Part shown: positions 1 to 7,560 of the stretch, in pieces | Layout: every line of letters starts with the position of its first letter | Numbering within the stretch: the first letter of the stretch is position 1 | DNA from: JAKAWQ01 sp035503055 | Lineage (GTDB): Bacteria; Pseudomonadota; Alphaproteobacteria; Acetobacterales; Acetobacteraceae | Direction of reading: 5' to 3' | Assembly (NCBI GenBank): GCA_035503055.1 | Contig: DATJTV010000393.1 | Coordinates: forward strand, 1 to 8,627 | DNA length: 8,627 bases | Program-made: the position numbers and the translations under genes | The notes under the pieces: model-generated | Database searches by the model: none | Told to the model about the DNA's origin: nothing | The model's input: the letters and a program-made list of their open reading frames with translations, nothing else

Positions 1-390
1 TCCCGCAGCCTCTACGCCGAGCTGCATGACGCCGACCCGATCGCCTTCCTCGCCGAGGACCAACGCTCTTTTCCCCTCATCCTCGCCGCGGACCTCCTCA
101 ATTGGCTCGGCTCGCTCGATCCCCTGTTCGCCGCCATAGCATCGCGCCTCGCCCCGCACGGCGCCTTCATCCTCTCGCTCGATTCCATCCCTCAGCCGCT
201 CGCCGCGCATCACGAATGGCGCCTCCGCCCGGACGGCCACTACGCCCACACGCAAGCCTCTCTCGAACGCGCGGCGCGCGCGGCCGGCCTCGTTCCACGC
301 CACGTCCAAACCGAGCACCGGCAGAACGAAAACAGCACTTCCGATACCGCAACGATCGCTGTCCTCGGTCACGCCGCCGATGCACGCTGA
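1..390 (+). CDS. SAM-dependent methyltransferase, C-terminal part (5' end outside window)
   Basis: Frame 1 is open from the first base to TGA at 388-390, giving 129 residues without a start. The visible part matches the C-terminal half of a class I SAM methyltransferase of the 'predicted methyltransferase, TPR repeat' type. It has a hydrophobic strand ending in LILAADLLNWLGSLDPLF, which corresponds to the family's AADV.VY.GDL..LF motif after the SAM site. Next come LAPHGAFILSLDS (the 'L.PGG.F.FS.E' strand) and RPDGHYAHTQASLERAARAAGL (the 'GRYAHS..Y.....AGF' region). The glycine-rich SAM motif and any N-terminal TPRs lie left of the window. It is the first visible gene of the glycan operon and overlaps the next gene by 11 bp, suggesting translational coupling. 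The substrate is unknown; a sugar or a glycosylated protein is inferred from its neighbours. The family call is fairly sure, the function is not. Confidence 0.75.
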   Translation, partial: SRSLYAELHDADPIAFLAEDQRSFPLILAADLLNWLGSLDPLFAAIASRLAPHGAFILSLDSIPQPLAAHHEWRLRPDGHYAHTQASLERAARAAGLVPRHVQTEHRQNENSTSDTATIAVLGHAADAR

Positions 391-3300
391 AGCCGCGCGC
401 GCCGACGCAGCCGCGCTGCTCGCGCTCACCGACGCAGCCGCGCTGCTCGCGCTCAACGACGTGGCCGCGCTGCTCGCGCGAGACGGCCGCCCCTCCGCCC
501 GCAAGCGCGCGCGCAAGCGGCTCCGGGAGGCCTGCCGCACCGCCCCCGATCGGGCGGACCTCTGGGACGCGCTCGGCCTCGTCGCCGTCAAGGACGCGGA
601 CTGGAACGCTGCCCTCGGCGCCTTCGCCGAAGCGGGCCGGATCGCACCCGCTACGCTCGCCTTCGCGCTCCACCGCGCCGAGGCCGCCGCCTGCGCCGGC
701 AGCGGCGCGGCCGAGCTCGAGCGCCTCGCGCTCGCCATCGCCCTCAACCCTCTCGATGTCGTCTCCCTCGCCGCGCGTGGCGTGCTCCTCGCCATCCTCG
801 GAAGCGAGGACGAGGCCATCGACGCGCTCACGGCGGCCTCGCTCCTCGCGCCGGACGCAGCGGAGATCCACGCCCTGCTCGGCGGCCGCCTCGCCGACGC
901 CGGCCGCCTCGACGAGGCCGAAGAAGCGGTGCGCCAGGCGCTCGCGCTCGGCGCGCCCCAGCCCGATCTCCGCAACACGCTCGGCGCCATCCTGATGCGC
1001 CGCTACCGGCACGGCGCCGCCTATGCCGAGCTCGCCGCGCTGATCGCGGAGCACGGGCCCGCCACCGTCCCTCTCTGCAATCTCGCCTCGGCCGCCAGCT
1101 CCCTCGGCCGCCAGGAGGAAAGCGAATCCCTGCTCCGCGACGCGCTCGCCCGCGCGCCGGACGCCCCGCTCCCATGGCGCACGCTCTGCAACACGCTCCC
1201 CTACCGGGACGGCATCACCGCCGCCGAGCTTCTCGCCACCGCGCGCGCCTATTCCGAGCGCCTTCCGCACAGCCCGGCGCCCGCAGCCTTCTCCACCCCA
1301 CCCGATCCCTCCCGCCGCCTCCGGATCGGCCTGCTCTCCGGCTCGCTCCGCGTCCATCCCGTCGGCTGGCTCACGATCGCCGGCCTCGAAATGCTCGATC
1401 GCACGGAATTCGCCCTGATCGGCCTCTCCGGCTCCAAAGCGAACGATATGATCGCGCGGCGCTTCCACGGCGCCTGCGAGGAATGGCACGCCATCAGCCA
1501 ATTCGACGACGTCTCCCTCGCCCACGAAATCCGTCGCCTCGCGATCGACATCGTCATCGACCTCGGCGGCTACGGCGATTCCGGCCGCATGCCGGCGCTC
1601 GCCCATCGCGCCGCACCCGTGCAGATCAAATGGGTCGGCATGCAGAACCACAGCACCGGCCTCCCCGAGATCGACTGGTTCCTCACCGACCGATGGGAAA
1701 CCCCCGAGGGCTACGACCCCCTCTATACCGAACGCCTCCTGCGCATGCCCGACGGATACATTTGCTACAGCCCGCCGCCCTACGCGCCGGATGTCGCACC
1801 CCTGCCCGCGCTCGCCTCCGGCCATGTCACCTTCGGGTGCCTCAACAACCTCGCCAAGGTCACGCCCCGCGTCATCGCGACCTGGTCGCGCATCCTCGCG
1901 CGCGTCCCTCGCTCGCGCCTCCTCCTCAAAACCCACCAGTTCGCCGAAGCTTCCGTCGTCGAGGAGGTCACCGCGCGCTTCGCCCAGCACGGCATCGCCG
2001 CCGATCGGCTGATCCTCGCCGGCGCCTCGCCCCATCGCGAATTCCTCGCCGAATACGCACGCGTCGATCTCCAGCTCGATCCGTTTCCCTATTCCGGCGG
2101 GCTCACCACCTGCGAAGCGCTCTGGATGGGCGTCCCAACCATCACCCTGCCCGGCGATACCTTCTCCTCCCGCCACTCCCTGAGCCACCTCTCCAACGCC
2201 GGCCTCGAAGACTGGGCCGCCCACGACCTCGCCGATTACGAAACCCTCGCCATCGCCAAAGCCTCGGACCTCCCGACACTCTCGCGCCTGCGCACCCAAT
2301 TGCGCACCCAAGTCGCCGCAAGCCCGCTCTGCGACGCACCACGCTTCGGACGCAACCTCGGCCAGGCCCTGCGCTTCGCCTGGACCGAGCAAAGACCAAG
2401 GGGGACAGCGTCCCCCTGGCCTTCCTTGCGCGCGGCGCTGGCGGCGATCGAGGCCGGGCGTTTTGCCGAGGCGGTCGGTGTGTGCGAGGCATTGCTTGCG
2501 GAAAATCCCGCCGATATCGACGCGACGTGTTTGCTGGGGTTGGCGCGTGGTGCGCGGGGCGAGGTCGATGCGGCGGCGGTTCTGCTCGATCGTGTCGCGC
2601 GGGCCCGGCGCGGCCATGCGCATCCGTGCCGTGATTTGGCGGAGCTTCTGGAGCGAAGGGGGGAGGGCGCGCGGGCGAGCGCGCAGTACCGGGCTGCGCT
2701 CGCGCTTGCGCCGGAGGATGGAAGGCTCAGGCGCGCGTTCGCGCGTCACTTGCTGGCGCGGGGCGATGCGGCGGGTGCCGTCGAGTCTGTCGATGCGGGC
2801 GGCGATGCGGCGAGCCAGGAAATTCTCGGCCTCGCTCGTGCCGAGCTCGGCGAATTCGGCGTGGCGGCGGACCATTTCCGCCGTCTTGTGGCTCTTGATC
2901 CGCGTCCGGCGTCCGGCTGGTCGAATCTCGGCATGATGCTGAAGGTCGAGGGGCGGTTCGAGGAGGCCGTTGCCGCGCATGATGAAGCGGTGGCGCGGGC
3001 GCCTCAGGATCCGCAAATCCGCGTCAACCGTGCGGTGGCCTTGCTGCATGCCGGCCGTTTCGCCGAGGCATGGCAGGACTATGAGTGGCGTTTGCGGTTG
3101 CCCGGTCATCAGGGCCTGCCGTTGGAGACGCTGCTTCCCTCGCTCGAAGATGTTGAAGGGCGCACCGTCCTGCTCGTTCACGAAGAAGGCTTCGGCGATA
3201 CGCTGCAATTCGTGCGCTATGCGCCGCTGCTCGCCGCGCGCGGCGCGCGTGTGCTGCTCGCGGTGCCGCGCGAGCTCGAGCGGCTGCTTGTACACCTGGG

Positions 3301-3973
3301 GCAGGTCGTCGCTATGGATCGGGCGCTACCTTCGTTCGATCATCATTGCCCGTTCTTCAGCCTTCCGCGCGCGTTCGCGACCACGCTCGAGACGATTCCG
3401 GCGCAAATCCCCTATCTCCGTGCCGATCCCGCTTTGGCCGCCGCCTGGGCGTCGCGTCTGCCGCCGGCGCGCGGGCTTCGTGTCGGCCTTGTCTGGGCCG
3501 GGCAGGCGCGCCCCTGGCTGCGGGGCTTTGCCACGCTGGATGCCAGGCGCAGTCTCGCATTTTCCGAATTCGCCCCGCTCGCGGAGATTCCAGGCATCGA
3601 TTTCGTCAGCCTCCAGAAGGGCGAAAAGGCGCACGAGGCGGCATCGCCGCCGGCCGGTCTTGCGCTCTTCGATCCGATGCCGAGCGTCGAGGATTTCGCC
3701 GACACGGCAGCGATCATCGCCAATCTCGATCTCGTGGTCAGCGTGGACACTTCGGTTGTCCATCTGGCCGGCGCCTTGGGCAAGCCCGTATTCCTCCTCG
3801 ATCGCTACGACAATTGCTGGCGCTGGCTCAGCTTGCGCCGCGAGAGTCCCTGGTATCCGGGGCTCACGATCTTCCGCCAGGGCCGGCCGGGCGACTGGTC
3901 GGGGCCGATGCGTCGCGTGGCGGCTGCTCTACATCAAGCTTCGATTCATTCTTCCGCAATGCATCGCCCCTAG
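380..3973 (+). CDS. Fused double glycosyltransferase: TPR-GT41 (SPINDLY/OGT-like) + TPR-GT9-like
   Basis: This 1197-residue protein contains two complete-looking glycosyltransferase modules. Residues ~35-290 are alanine/leucine-rich TPR-like helices. Residues ~312-665 match the O-GlcNAc transferase/SPINDLY (GT41) catalytic region: RVHPVGW with His326 at the conserved His position, VQIKWVGMQNHSTGLPEIDW, a TFGCLNNLAKVTP segment whose Lys493 matches the nucleotide-binding Lys, and DPFPYSGGLTTCEALWMGVP at 567-584. Residues ~682-910 form a second TPR set ending in DYEWR (900-904). Residues ~928-1185 match the GT9-like domain often found in TPR proteins: HEEGFGDTLQF from 934, LRVGLVWAG, FVSLQKGE, DFADTAAII, SVDTSVVHLAGALGKP (Asp1123, His1128) and SPWYPG. 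Both domains are normally GT-B folds using nucleotide sugars; GT41 enzymes modify Ser/Thr of proteins. The ATG at 380 overlaps the previous gene by 11 bp and has only a weak ribosome site. Residues 672-681 are encoded by a palindrome at the junction, and base composition changes there, so this looks like a fusion of two genes. The protein is probably cytoplasmic, as no signal peptide is seen. Confidence 0.85.
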   Translation: MHAEAARADAAALLALTDAAALLALNDVAALLARDGRPSARKRARKRLREACRTAPDRADLWDALGLVAVKDADWNAALGAFAEAGRIAPATLAFALHRAEAAACAGSGAAELERLALAIALNPLDVVSLAARGVLLAILGSEDEAIDALTAASLLAPDAAEIHALLGGRLADAGRLDEAEEAVRQALALGAPQPDLRNTLGAILMRRYRHGAAYAELAALIAEHGPATVPLCNLASAASSLGRQEESESLLRDALARAPDAPLPWRTLCNTLPYRDGITAAELLATARAYSERLPHSPAPAAFSTPPDPSRRLRIGLLSGSLRVHPVGWLTIAGLEMLDRTEFALIGLSGSKANDMIARRFHGACEEWHAISQFDDVSLAHEIRRLAIDIVIDLGGYGDSGRMPALAHRAAPVQIKWVGMQNHSTGLPEIDWFLTDRWETPEGYDPLYTERLLRMPDGYICYSPPPYAPDVAPLPALASGHVTFGCLNNLAKVTPRVIATWSRILARVPRSRLLLKTHQFAEASVVEEVTARFAQHGIAADRLILAGASPHREFLAEYARVDLQLDPFPYSGGLTTCEALWMGVPTITLPGDTFSSRHSLSHLSNAGLEDWAAHDLADYETLAIAKASDLPTLSRLRTQLRTQVAASPLCDAPRFGRNLGQALRFAWTEQRPRGTASPWPSLRAALAAIEAGRFAEAVGVCEALLAENPADIDATCLLGLARGARGEVDAAAVLLDRVARARRGHAHPCRDLAELLERRGEGARASAQYRAALALAPEDGRLRRAFARHLLARGDAAGAVESVDAGGDAASQEILGLARAELGEFGVAADHFRRLVALDPRPASGWSNLGMMLKVEGRFEEAVAAHDEAVARAPQDPQIRVNRAVALLHAGRFAEAWQDYEWRLRLPGHQGLPLETLLPSLEDVEGRTVLLVHEEGFGDTLQFVRYAPLLAARGARVLLAVPRELERLLVHLGQVVAMDRALPSFDHHCPFFSLPRAFATTLETIPAQIPYLRADPALAAAWASRLPPARGLRVGLVWAGQARPWLRGFATLDARRSLAFSEFAPLAEIPGIDFVSLQKGEKAHEAASPPAGLALFDPMPSVEDFADTAAIIANLDLVVSVDTSVVHLAGALGKPVFLLDRYDNCWRWLSLRRESPWYPGLTIFRQGRPGDWSGPMRRVAAALHQASIHSSAMHRP
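404..484 (+). repeat. 27-bp in-frame tandem repeat, three units
   Basis: Three consecutive 27-bp units lie at 404-430, 431-457 and 458-484. The first two are nearly identical (the last codon is ACC versus AAC) and the third is diverged. They encode DAAALLALT, DAAALLALN and DVAALLARD near the N-terminus of the glycosyltransferase (residues 9-35). The nine-residue period would extend an amphipathic helix just before the TPR region. Unit number could vary between strains by slippage. Confidence 0.85.
2392..2423. repeat. Palindromic element translated inside the glycosyltransferase gene
   Basis: The left arm CCAAGGGGGAC (2396-2406) pairs with GTCCCCCTGG (2410-2419) around a 3-base loop AGC, giving a 10-bp stem with one bulged A. 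Flanking AAG (2392-2394) and CTT (2421-2423) can extend it past one mismatch. It is read through in frame as RPRGTASPWP (residues 672-681) exactly between the GT41 half and the second TPR/GT9 half. The shape resembles the short GGGG..CCCC dispersed palindromes seen in Acetobacteraceae genomes; that resemblance is from memory, and only one convincing copy is visible here. Confidence 0.7.
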
Positions 3974-4006
3974 CCTTGGTCTGTTTTCTCGCCTGTTGCG
4001 CAGAAC

Positions 4007-4010
4007 GGAG
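4007..4010 (+). promoter_or_regulatory. Ribosome binding site that fixes a GTG start
   Basis: GGAG at 4007-4010 lies 9 nt before the GTG at 4020. The reading frame is open far upstream into the preceding gene, but this site and the onset of the GT2 fold a few residues later (DVNLFVHNGAAF) identify GTG 4020 as the real start. Confidence 0.65.
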
Positions 4011-4019
4011 AAAATCGCC

Positions 4020-5102
4020 GTGACTTCGCGCCCGGCCGTCGATGTCAACCTCTTCGTCCATAACGGCGCGGCATTTGTCGGCCCGGTGATCGAGAGCGTT
4101 CTCGCGCAGACCTGGCCCGCACTTCGCATCACCCTCATCGACGACGGATCGAGCGACGAAACGCCCCCGATCCTCGCCAGCTATGCCGCGCGCCTGCCCG
4201 CCGTCCGGCTCCTCCGCCTCTCATGCAACGGCGGAGCGGTGGCGGCATTCCAGCGCGCCTTCTGGTCCGGAGACGCGGACTTCGTCATGCCGAAATCGGC
4301 GGACGATCTGATCGCCCCGGATTTCGTCGAGAAGACAATGGAGGTACTGCTCGCCCATCCGCAGTGCGCGATGTGCCACGCCGCCGGGCTCGTGTTTCAC
4401 GGCGAAGCGAAGGTGCAGAGCCTCTATCCGGCCGAGCATCGTCTCTCGGCGCTCGGTGCGGACCCCGTCGCTCGCGCGATCGACCTGATGCGCACCTACA
4501 CGAGCTCGCCGGGCTTCTGGGGCGTCTATCGCCGCAGCGCCGTCGATCGGCTGGCGCCCATCGCCTACCGTGCCGGCTGGGATCATGTGCTGCTCGCGGA
4601 GCTCGCCCTCTACGGAGAGATCCGTCACGTGCCCGAGATCCTCTACTGGCGGCGCGACGGCGGCCGCCCGGTCGCCGAGCTGGCGCGCCGGGCGACGCTC
4701 GCGGCCAACCGCGGCGTTCCGCTCGAGAGCCCGCTCGCCGAGCAGCGCTGGCGCACCCCGCTCATCACCACCGCCTACGCCCATCTCGAAAACTTTGCGG
4801 TGGCGCGCATCGATGCGGCGAGCCGTGCGCATCTGATGGCAGCGGTCCCTTCCGTCTTCCGCAATCGCTGGTACCCGCTCCTGATCGCCGAGACGGCTTC
4901 GCTCCGCCGGGCGATTCCCGCCCTGCTCGGCGAGATCGAAAGCCTAGCACCTCCGCTCGTCGCGTGGGCCGCAGGCCAGCTCGCGCAATCCCTTCTCGCC
5001 GCGCGGGCGATCGTCCCGGAGGCGGATTTCTCGGCCGCGCTGCACGAGATTTCGGCCCTCGCGGCAGGCCCGCGAGAGCAAGCCTGCGCGGCCGCGGTGT
5101 GA
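4020..5102 (+). CDS. Family 2 glycosyltransferase
   Basis: This is a 360-residue protein from GTG 4020. The N-terminal ~120 residues show a GT2 (GT-A fold) pattern: strand VNLFVHNGAAFVGPVIESVLAQTW, then ITLIDDGSSDET (Asp41-Asp42) for nucleotide binding, then FVMPKSADDLIAPDFVE, where Asp95-Asp96 take the place of the metal-binding DxD/DDD. The middle part, with TSSPGFWGVYRRSAVDRL and AGWDHVLLAELALYGEIRHVPEILYWRR (roughly residues 160-220), is the acceptor-side region typical of GT2 enzymes that check a WDH...ELALYG motif. The last ~110 residues are helical with no recognised domain. No membrane segment is seen, so it is probably cytosolic or peripheral. It lies 46 bp after the fused glycosyltransferase gene and probably belongs to the same operon. 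Donor and acceptor sugars cannot be read from the sequence. Confidence 0.85.
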   Translation: MTSRPAVDVNLFVHNGAAFVGPVIESVLAQTWPALRITLIDDGSSDETPPILASYAARLPAVRLLRLSCNGGAVAAFQRAFWSGDADFVMPKSADDLIAPDFVEKTMEVLLAHPQCAMCHAAGLVFHGEAKVQSLYPAEHRLSALGADPVARAIDLMRTYTSSPGFWGVYRRSAVDRLAPIAYRAGWDHVLLAELALYGEIRHVPEILYWRRDGGRPVAELARRATLAANRGVPLESPLAEQRWRTPLITTAYAHLENFAVARIDAASRAHLMAAVPSVFRNRWYPLLIAETASLRRAIPALLGEIESLAPPLVAWAAGQLAQSLLAARAIVPEADFSAALHEISALAAGPREQACAAAV

Positions 5103-5115
5103 TCGGGTCATAGCG

Positions 5116-5685
5116 ATGGACCTCCCTCTCGCCTCCGTTTCCGAAACGAAGCTGCACATCGGCTGCGGCACGAAGATTCTACCGGGTTGGATCAACATAG
5201 ACCGTACCGCGCGCGCCCCCGGCGTGGTGACCGACATCGACCCGACCGCGCTGCCCTTCGCCCGCGGATCGGTCGCTGCGATCCTGGCCGAACACGTGCT
5301 CGAGCACCTCACCTTCGCCGAGGAGCGCGCGGTGTGGCAGGAGCTCGCGCGGGTCCTGCGCGCGGGTGGGCAGCTCGTCATCGAGGTGCCGGACTTCGCC
5401 TGGGTATGCAAAACGTTCCTCGAGGCGACGGACGACTGGCGGGACTTCTACATCGTCGGCCACCGGGATCATTACGCGGGCTGCGGCCGCGCGCTCGACC
5501 AGCGATGGGGCATCCTGCAGACGATGTTCTTCGGCAACCAGAACGGCCCTGGCCAGTTCCACCACTCCTCCTACACCGAAGGAAAGATCCGCGCCCTCGC
5601 GCGCGCCCTCGGGTTCTCCGCCGTCGCGGTCGAGAAACCGTTCAACAAGGGCGGGCAATGCCTGCGCGCCGTTCTGACGCGCTGA
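5116..5685 (+). CDS. Class I SAM-dependent methyltransferase (Methyltransf_11-like)
   Basis: This 189-residue protein has ATG at 5116, 13 bp after the GT2 stop and with a poor Shine-Dalgarno match. Its N-terminus KLHIGCGTKILPGWINIDR (Gly16-Cys17-Gly18, Asp29) is the SAM-binding loop of the 'predicted SAM-dependent methyltransferase' family often found in surface-polysaccharide clusters. It continues with DPTALPFARGSVAAILAEHVLEHL (EHVLEH, 59-64) and LARVLRAGGQLVIEVPDF. The central segment with HRDHYAGCGRALDQRWG and FHHSSYTEGKI is typical of the same family and may form the acceptor site. It is complete and of normal length. In this operon it probably methylates a sugar or sugar intermediate, which is inference from context. 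It is followed by the epimerase gene after 12 bp. Confidence 0.85.
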   Translation: MDLPLASVSETKLHIGCGTKILPGWINIDRTARAPGVVTDIDPTALPFARGSVAAILAEHVLEHLTFAEERAVWQELARVLRAGGQLVIEVPDFAWVCKTFLEATDDWRDFYIVGHRDHYAGCGRALDQRWGILQTMFFGNQNGPGQFHHSSYTEGKIRALARALGFSAVAVEKPFNKGGQCLRAVLTR

Positions 5686-5697
5686 GGCAGGAACGAT

Positions 5698-6699
5698 ATG
5701 CGCGTCTTCATCACCGGAATCGCGGGCTTCCTCGGCAGCCATCTCGCCGAGCGGTTGCTCGCCGCCGGGCACGAGGTCGTCGGCTGCGACAGCCTGATCG
5801 GCGGCGAGCTTCTGAACGTTCCCCCCGACGCGATCTTCCATCAGTCCGACTGCCGCGACTTCAACGCCATGGAAAAGGGGATGCGCGGCGCCGACCTCGT
5901 CTATCACTGCGCCGCCACCGCCTATGAGGGGCTTTCGGTCTTCTCGCCGGCGATGATCATGGACAATGTGCTGACCGGCTCGACCGCGGTGTTCTCCGCC
6001 GCCATCGCGAACGGTGCGCGCCGCATCGTGTTCTGCAGCTCGATGGCGCGCTACGGCACCAACAAGGTGCCCTTCCAGGAGAATCTCTCGCCCCGCCCGC
6101 AGGATCCGTACGGCATCGCCAAGGTGGCCGCCGAGCACGCGCTGATCCAGCTCGCCCGCGTGCACGGCTTCGAGTACGCGATCGCGGTGCCCCACAACAT
6201 CATCGGCCGGCGCCAGAAATTCGACGATCCCTATCGCAACGTCGCCAGCATCATGGCCAATCTCATGCTGCAAGGCCGCGAGCCCTACATCTATGGCGAT
6301 GGCGAGCAGAAGCGCTGCTTCAGCCACGTCGATGACTGTCTTTCCTCCCTGCTCGCGATGGGGCTCACCGATCGCGCCATCGGCGAGGTCGTGAATATCG
6401 GCCCGGACGAGGAGTTCGTCTCGGTCAACGCCCTCTTTCGCAGGCTCAAGGACATCACGGGATTCGAGGGCCAGGCGATCCATCTCGCCGATCGCCCGGC
6501 CGAGGTGAAGCACGCCTGGTGCAGCAGCGAGAAGGCGCGGCGGCTGCTCGGCTATCGCACGACGCGCACGCTCGATGAAGGTCTCCGCGACGTCGTCGCC
6601 CACATCGAGGCCGTCGGCCCGCGCCGCTTCCGCTATCACCTCGAGATCGAGATCAACAACGCGCGCACGCCTCGCACCTGGACGGAGCGGCTGATGTGA
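5698..6699 (+). CDS. NAD-dependent nucleotide-sugar epimerase/dehydratase (extended SDR)
   Basis: This 333-residue protein starts at ATG 5698, with AGGA at 5689-5692 five nt upstream. It has the extended SDR hallmarks: TGIAGFLGSH (Gly7, Gly10, Gly13) for dinucleotide binding; Asp31 at the end of the second strand, which favours NAD over NADP; VYHCAA near 68-73; catalytic Ser (FCSSM, 112-116); and Tyr138/Lys142 in the YGIAK form of YxxxK. VPHNIIGRRQ, YIYGDGEQKRCFSHVDD and VVNIGPDEEF follow the UDP-glucose 4-epimerase/dTDP-glucose dehydratase pattern for the sugar-nucleotide side. The exact reaction (4-epimerisation, dehydration or other) cannot be decided. The last ~25 residues extend beyond the usual end with ITYHLEIEI-like sequence. 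It probably makes the activated sugar used by the operon's transferases. Its TGA overlaps the next start by 4 bp. Confidence 0.88.
   Translation: MRVFITGIAGFLGSHLAERLLAAGHEVVGCDSLIGGELLNVPPDAIFHQSDCRDFNAMEKGMRGADLVYHCAATAYEGLSVFSPAMIMDNVLTGSTAVFSAAIANGARRIVFCSSMARYGTNKVPFQENLSPRPQDPYGIAKVAAEHALIQLARVHGFEYAIAVPHNIIGRRQKFDDPYRNVASIMANLMLQGREPYIYGDGEQKRCFSHVDDCLSSLLAMGLTDRAIGEVVNIGPDEEFVSVNALFRRLKDITGFEGQAIHLADRPAEVKHAWCSSEKARRLLGYRTTRTLDEGLRDVVAHIEAVGPRRFRYHLEIEINNARTPRTWTERLM
6684..6687 (+). promoter_or_regulatory. Ribosome binding site for GTG start at 6696
   Basis: GGAG at 6684-6687 is 8 nt before GTG 6696. The start and the preceding stop share GTGA (6696-6699), a translational coupling arrangement. 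Confidence 0.6.
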
Positions 6700-7505
6700 G
6701 CGAGCTTCCTCCGCCGGCGATCGATCCCGACCGGCTGCCGCGCGCGATTGCCCTGCAGTACGACCGCGGGGAGATCGTCTGGCCCGCGGGAGGCCCGCCC
6801 CGCATCGCGGAATACAGCTTCAGCGGCCAGGGCCTCAGGGTGTTCGGCAAGAACCCCGGCTTTCTCGACGATCCGCGCTTCCGGCGCGCCTATGCGCGCG
6901 GCTGGAACAGCGGCCACCGCAAGGCCGCCGGGATCGACGATGCGCGCTGGGCAGTGCACGTGGCACTCTGGGTCGCAAGCCAGGCCGCGCGCCTTCCGGG
7001 CGATTTCGTCGAATGTGGCGTGGACACCGGAATGCTCTCGCTCGCGATCTGCGACTGGCTCGACTTCAACGCGCTCGAGAAGGATTTCTGGCTTTTCGAT
7101 ACCTTCTCCGGCATCCCCGAGAGCCAGATGACCGAGGCCGAGCGCAACGGCATCGGCGGCTGGCACAACCGCCATTCATACGCCGAGTGCTACGACCAGG
7201 CGGTGGCGAACTTCGTGCCCTGGCCGCGCTGCCGGCTGGTGCGCGGCACGGTGCCCGAGTCGCTCGCCGCCTTTCCGCCGGAAAGGCGCGTCGCCTATCT
7301 TTCCATCGACATGAACATCGTCGCCCCGGAGATCGCGGCGATCGCCTTCTTCTGGGAACGTCTCGTGCCCGGAGCGCTCGTGCTGCTCGACGATTACGCG
7401 TGGGCGAGCCATGCGGCGCAGAAGGCGGCGTTCGATGAATTCGCCGCTACCCATGGTGCGATGATCCTCACGCTGCCAACCGGGCAGGGGATTCTGATGC
7501 GCTGA
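6696..7505 (+). CDS. TylF/macrocin-type O-methyltransferase
   Basis: This 269-residue protein starts at GTG 6696, coupled by a 4-bp overlap to the epimerase gene. FVECGVDTGMLSLAI (104-118) is the SAM-binding motif of the TylF family, followed by FWLFDTFSGIPES (131-143), another family signature. YLSIDMN (Asp205) and VLLDDYAW (Asp232-Asp233) match by position and spacing the metal-binding acidic residues known in NovP/TylF-type enzymes. Family members O-methylate sugar hydroxyls in a Mg2+-dependent way, first known in macrolide and aminocoumarin pathways and also common in glycan clusters. The N-terminal ~100 residues are less conserved. Length is normal, with no break. Here it most likely methylates a sugar made or transferred by the upstream gene products. 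It is the last plus-strand gene of the operon. Confidence 0.85.
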   Translation: MSELPPPAIDPDRLPRAIALQYDRGEIVWPAGGPPRIAEYSFSGQGLRVFGKNPGFLDDPRFRRAYARGWNSGHRKAAGIDDARWAVHVALWVASQAARLPGDFVECGVDTGMLSLAICDWLDFNALEKDFWLFDTFSGIPESQMTEAERNGIGGWHNRHSYAECYDQAVANFVPWPRCRLVRGTVPESLAAFPPERRVAYLSIDMNIVAPEIAAIAFFWERLVPGALVLLDDYAWASHAAQKAAFDEFAATHGAMILTLPTGQGILMR

Positions 7506-7516
7506 GTTCCTCCGCA

Positions 7517-7555
7517 GCACCCGGCAGGCCTGGGGAATGTCGAACGCCGGGCTGC
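7517..7555. terminator. Possible hairpin between convergent genes
   Basis: GCACCCGGC (7517-7525) can pair with GCCGGGcTGC (7546-7555) with one bulged C, giving 9 bp around a 20-nt loop. It lies in the 55-bp gap between the converging methyltransferase and flaG-like genes, where a shared terminator is expected. There is no T-run on either side and the loop is long, so the call is weak. Confidence 0.3.
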
Positions 7556-7560
7556 CATTC

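Noticed and set aside
167..3295. Minus-strand open frame of 1042 codons antisense to the fused glycosyltransferase
   Set aside because: It is a codon-bias shadow of the high-GC plus-strand gene: its translation is Arg/Gly/Glu/Ala-rich with no recognisable domain, while the plus strand has clear conserved motifs throughout.
2970..4019. Upstream extension of the GT2 frame, in the +3 frame of the fused gene
   Set aside because: The translation is Arg/Ser-rich and without family similarity. The GT2 fold begins just after GTG 4020, which has its own GGAG site.
5179..6639. Minus-strand open frame of 486 codons under the methyltransferase and epimerase genes
   Set aside because: It has no domain-like sequence, and both plus-strand genes under it are well supported by family motifs.
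6955..6968. GTGCACGTGGCAC as a second parS-like site
   Set aside because: It shares only the CACGTG core, lacks the TGTTT/AAACA arms and lies inside the TylF-like coding sequence.
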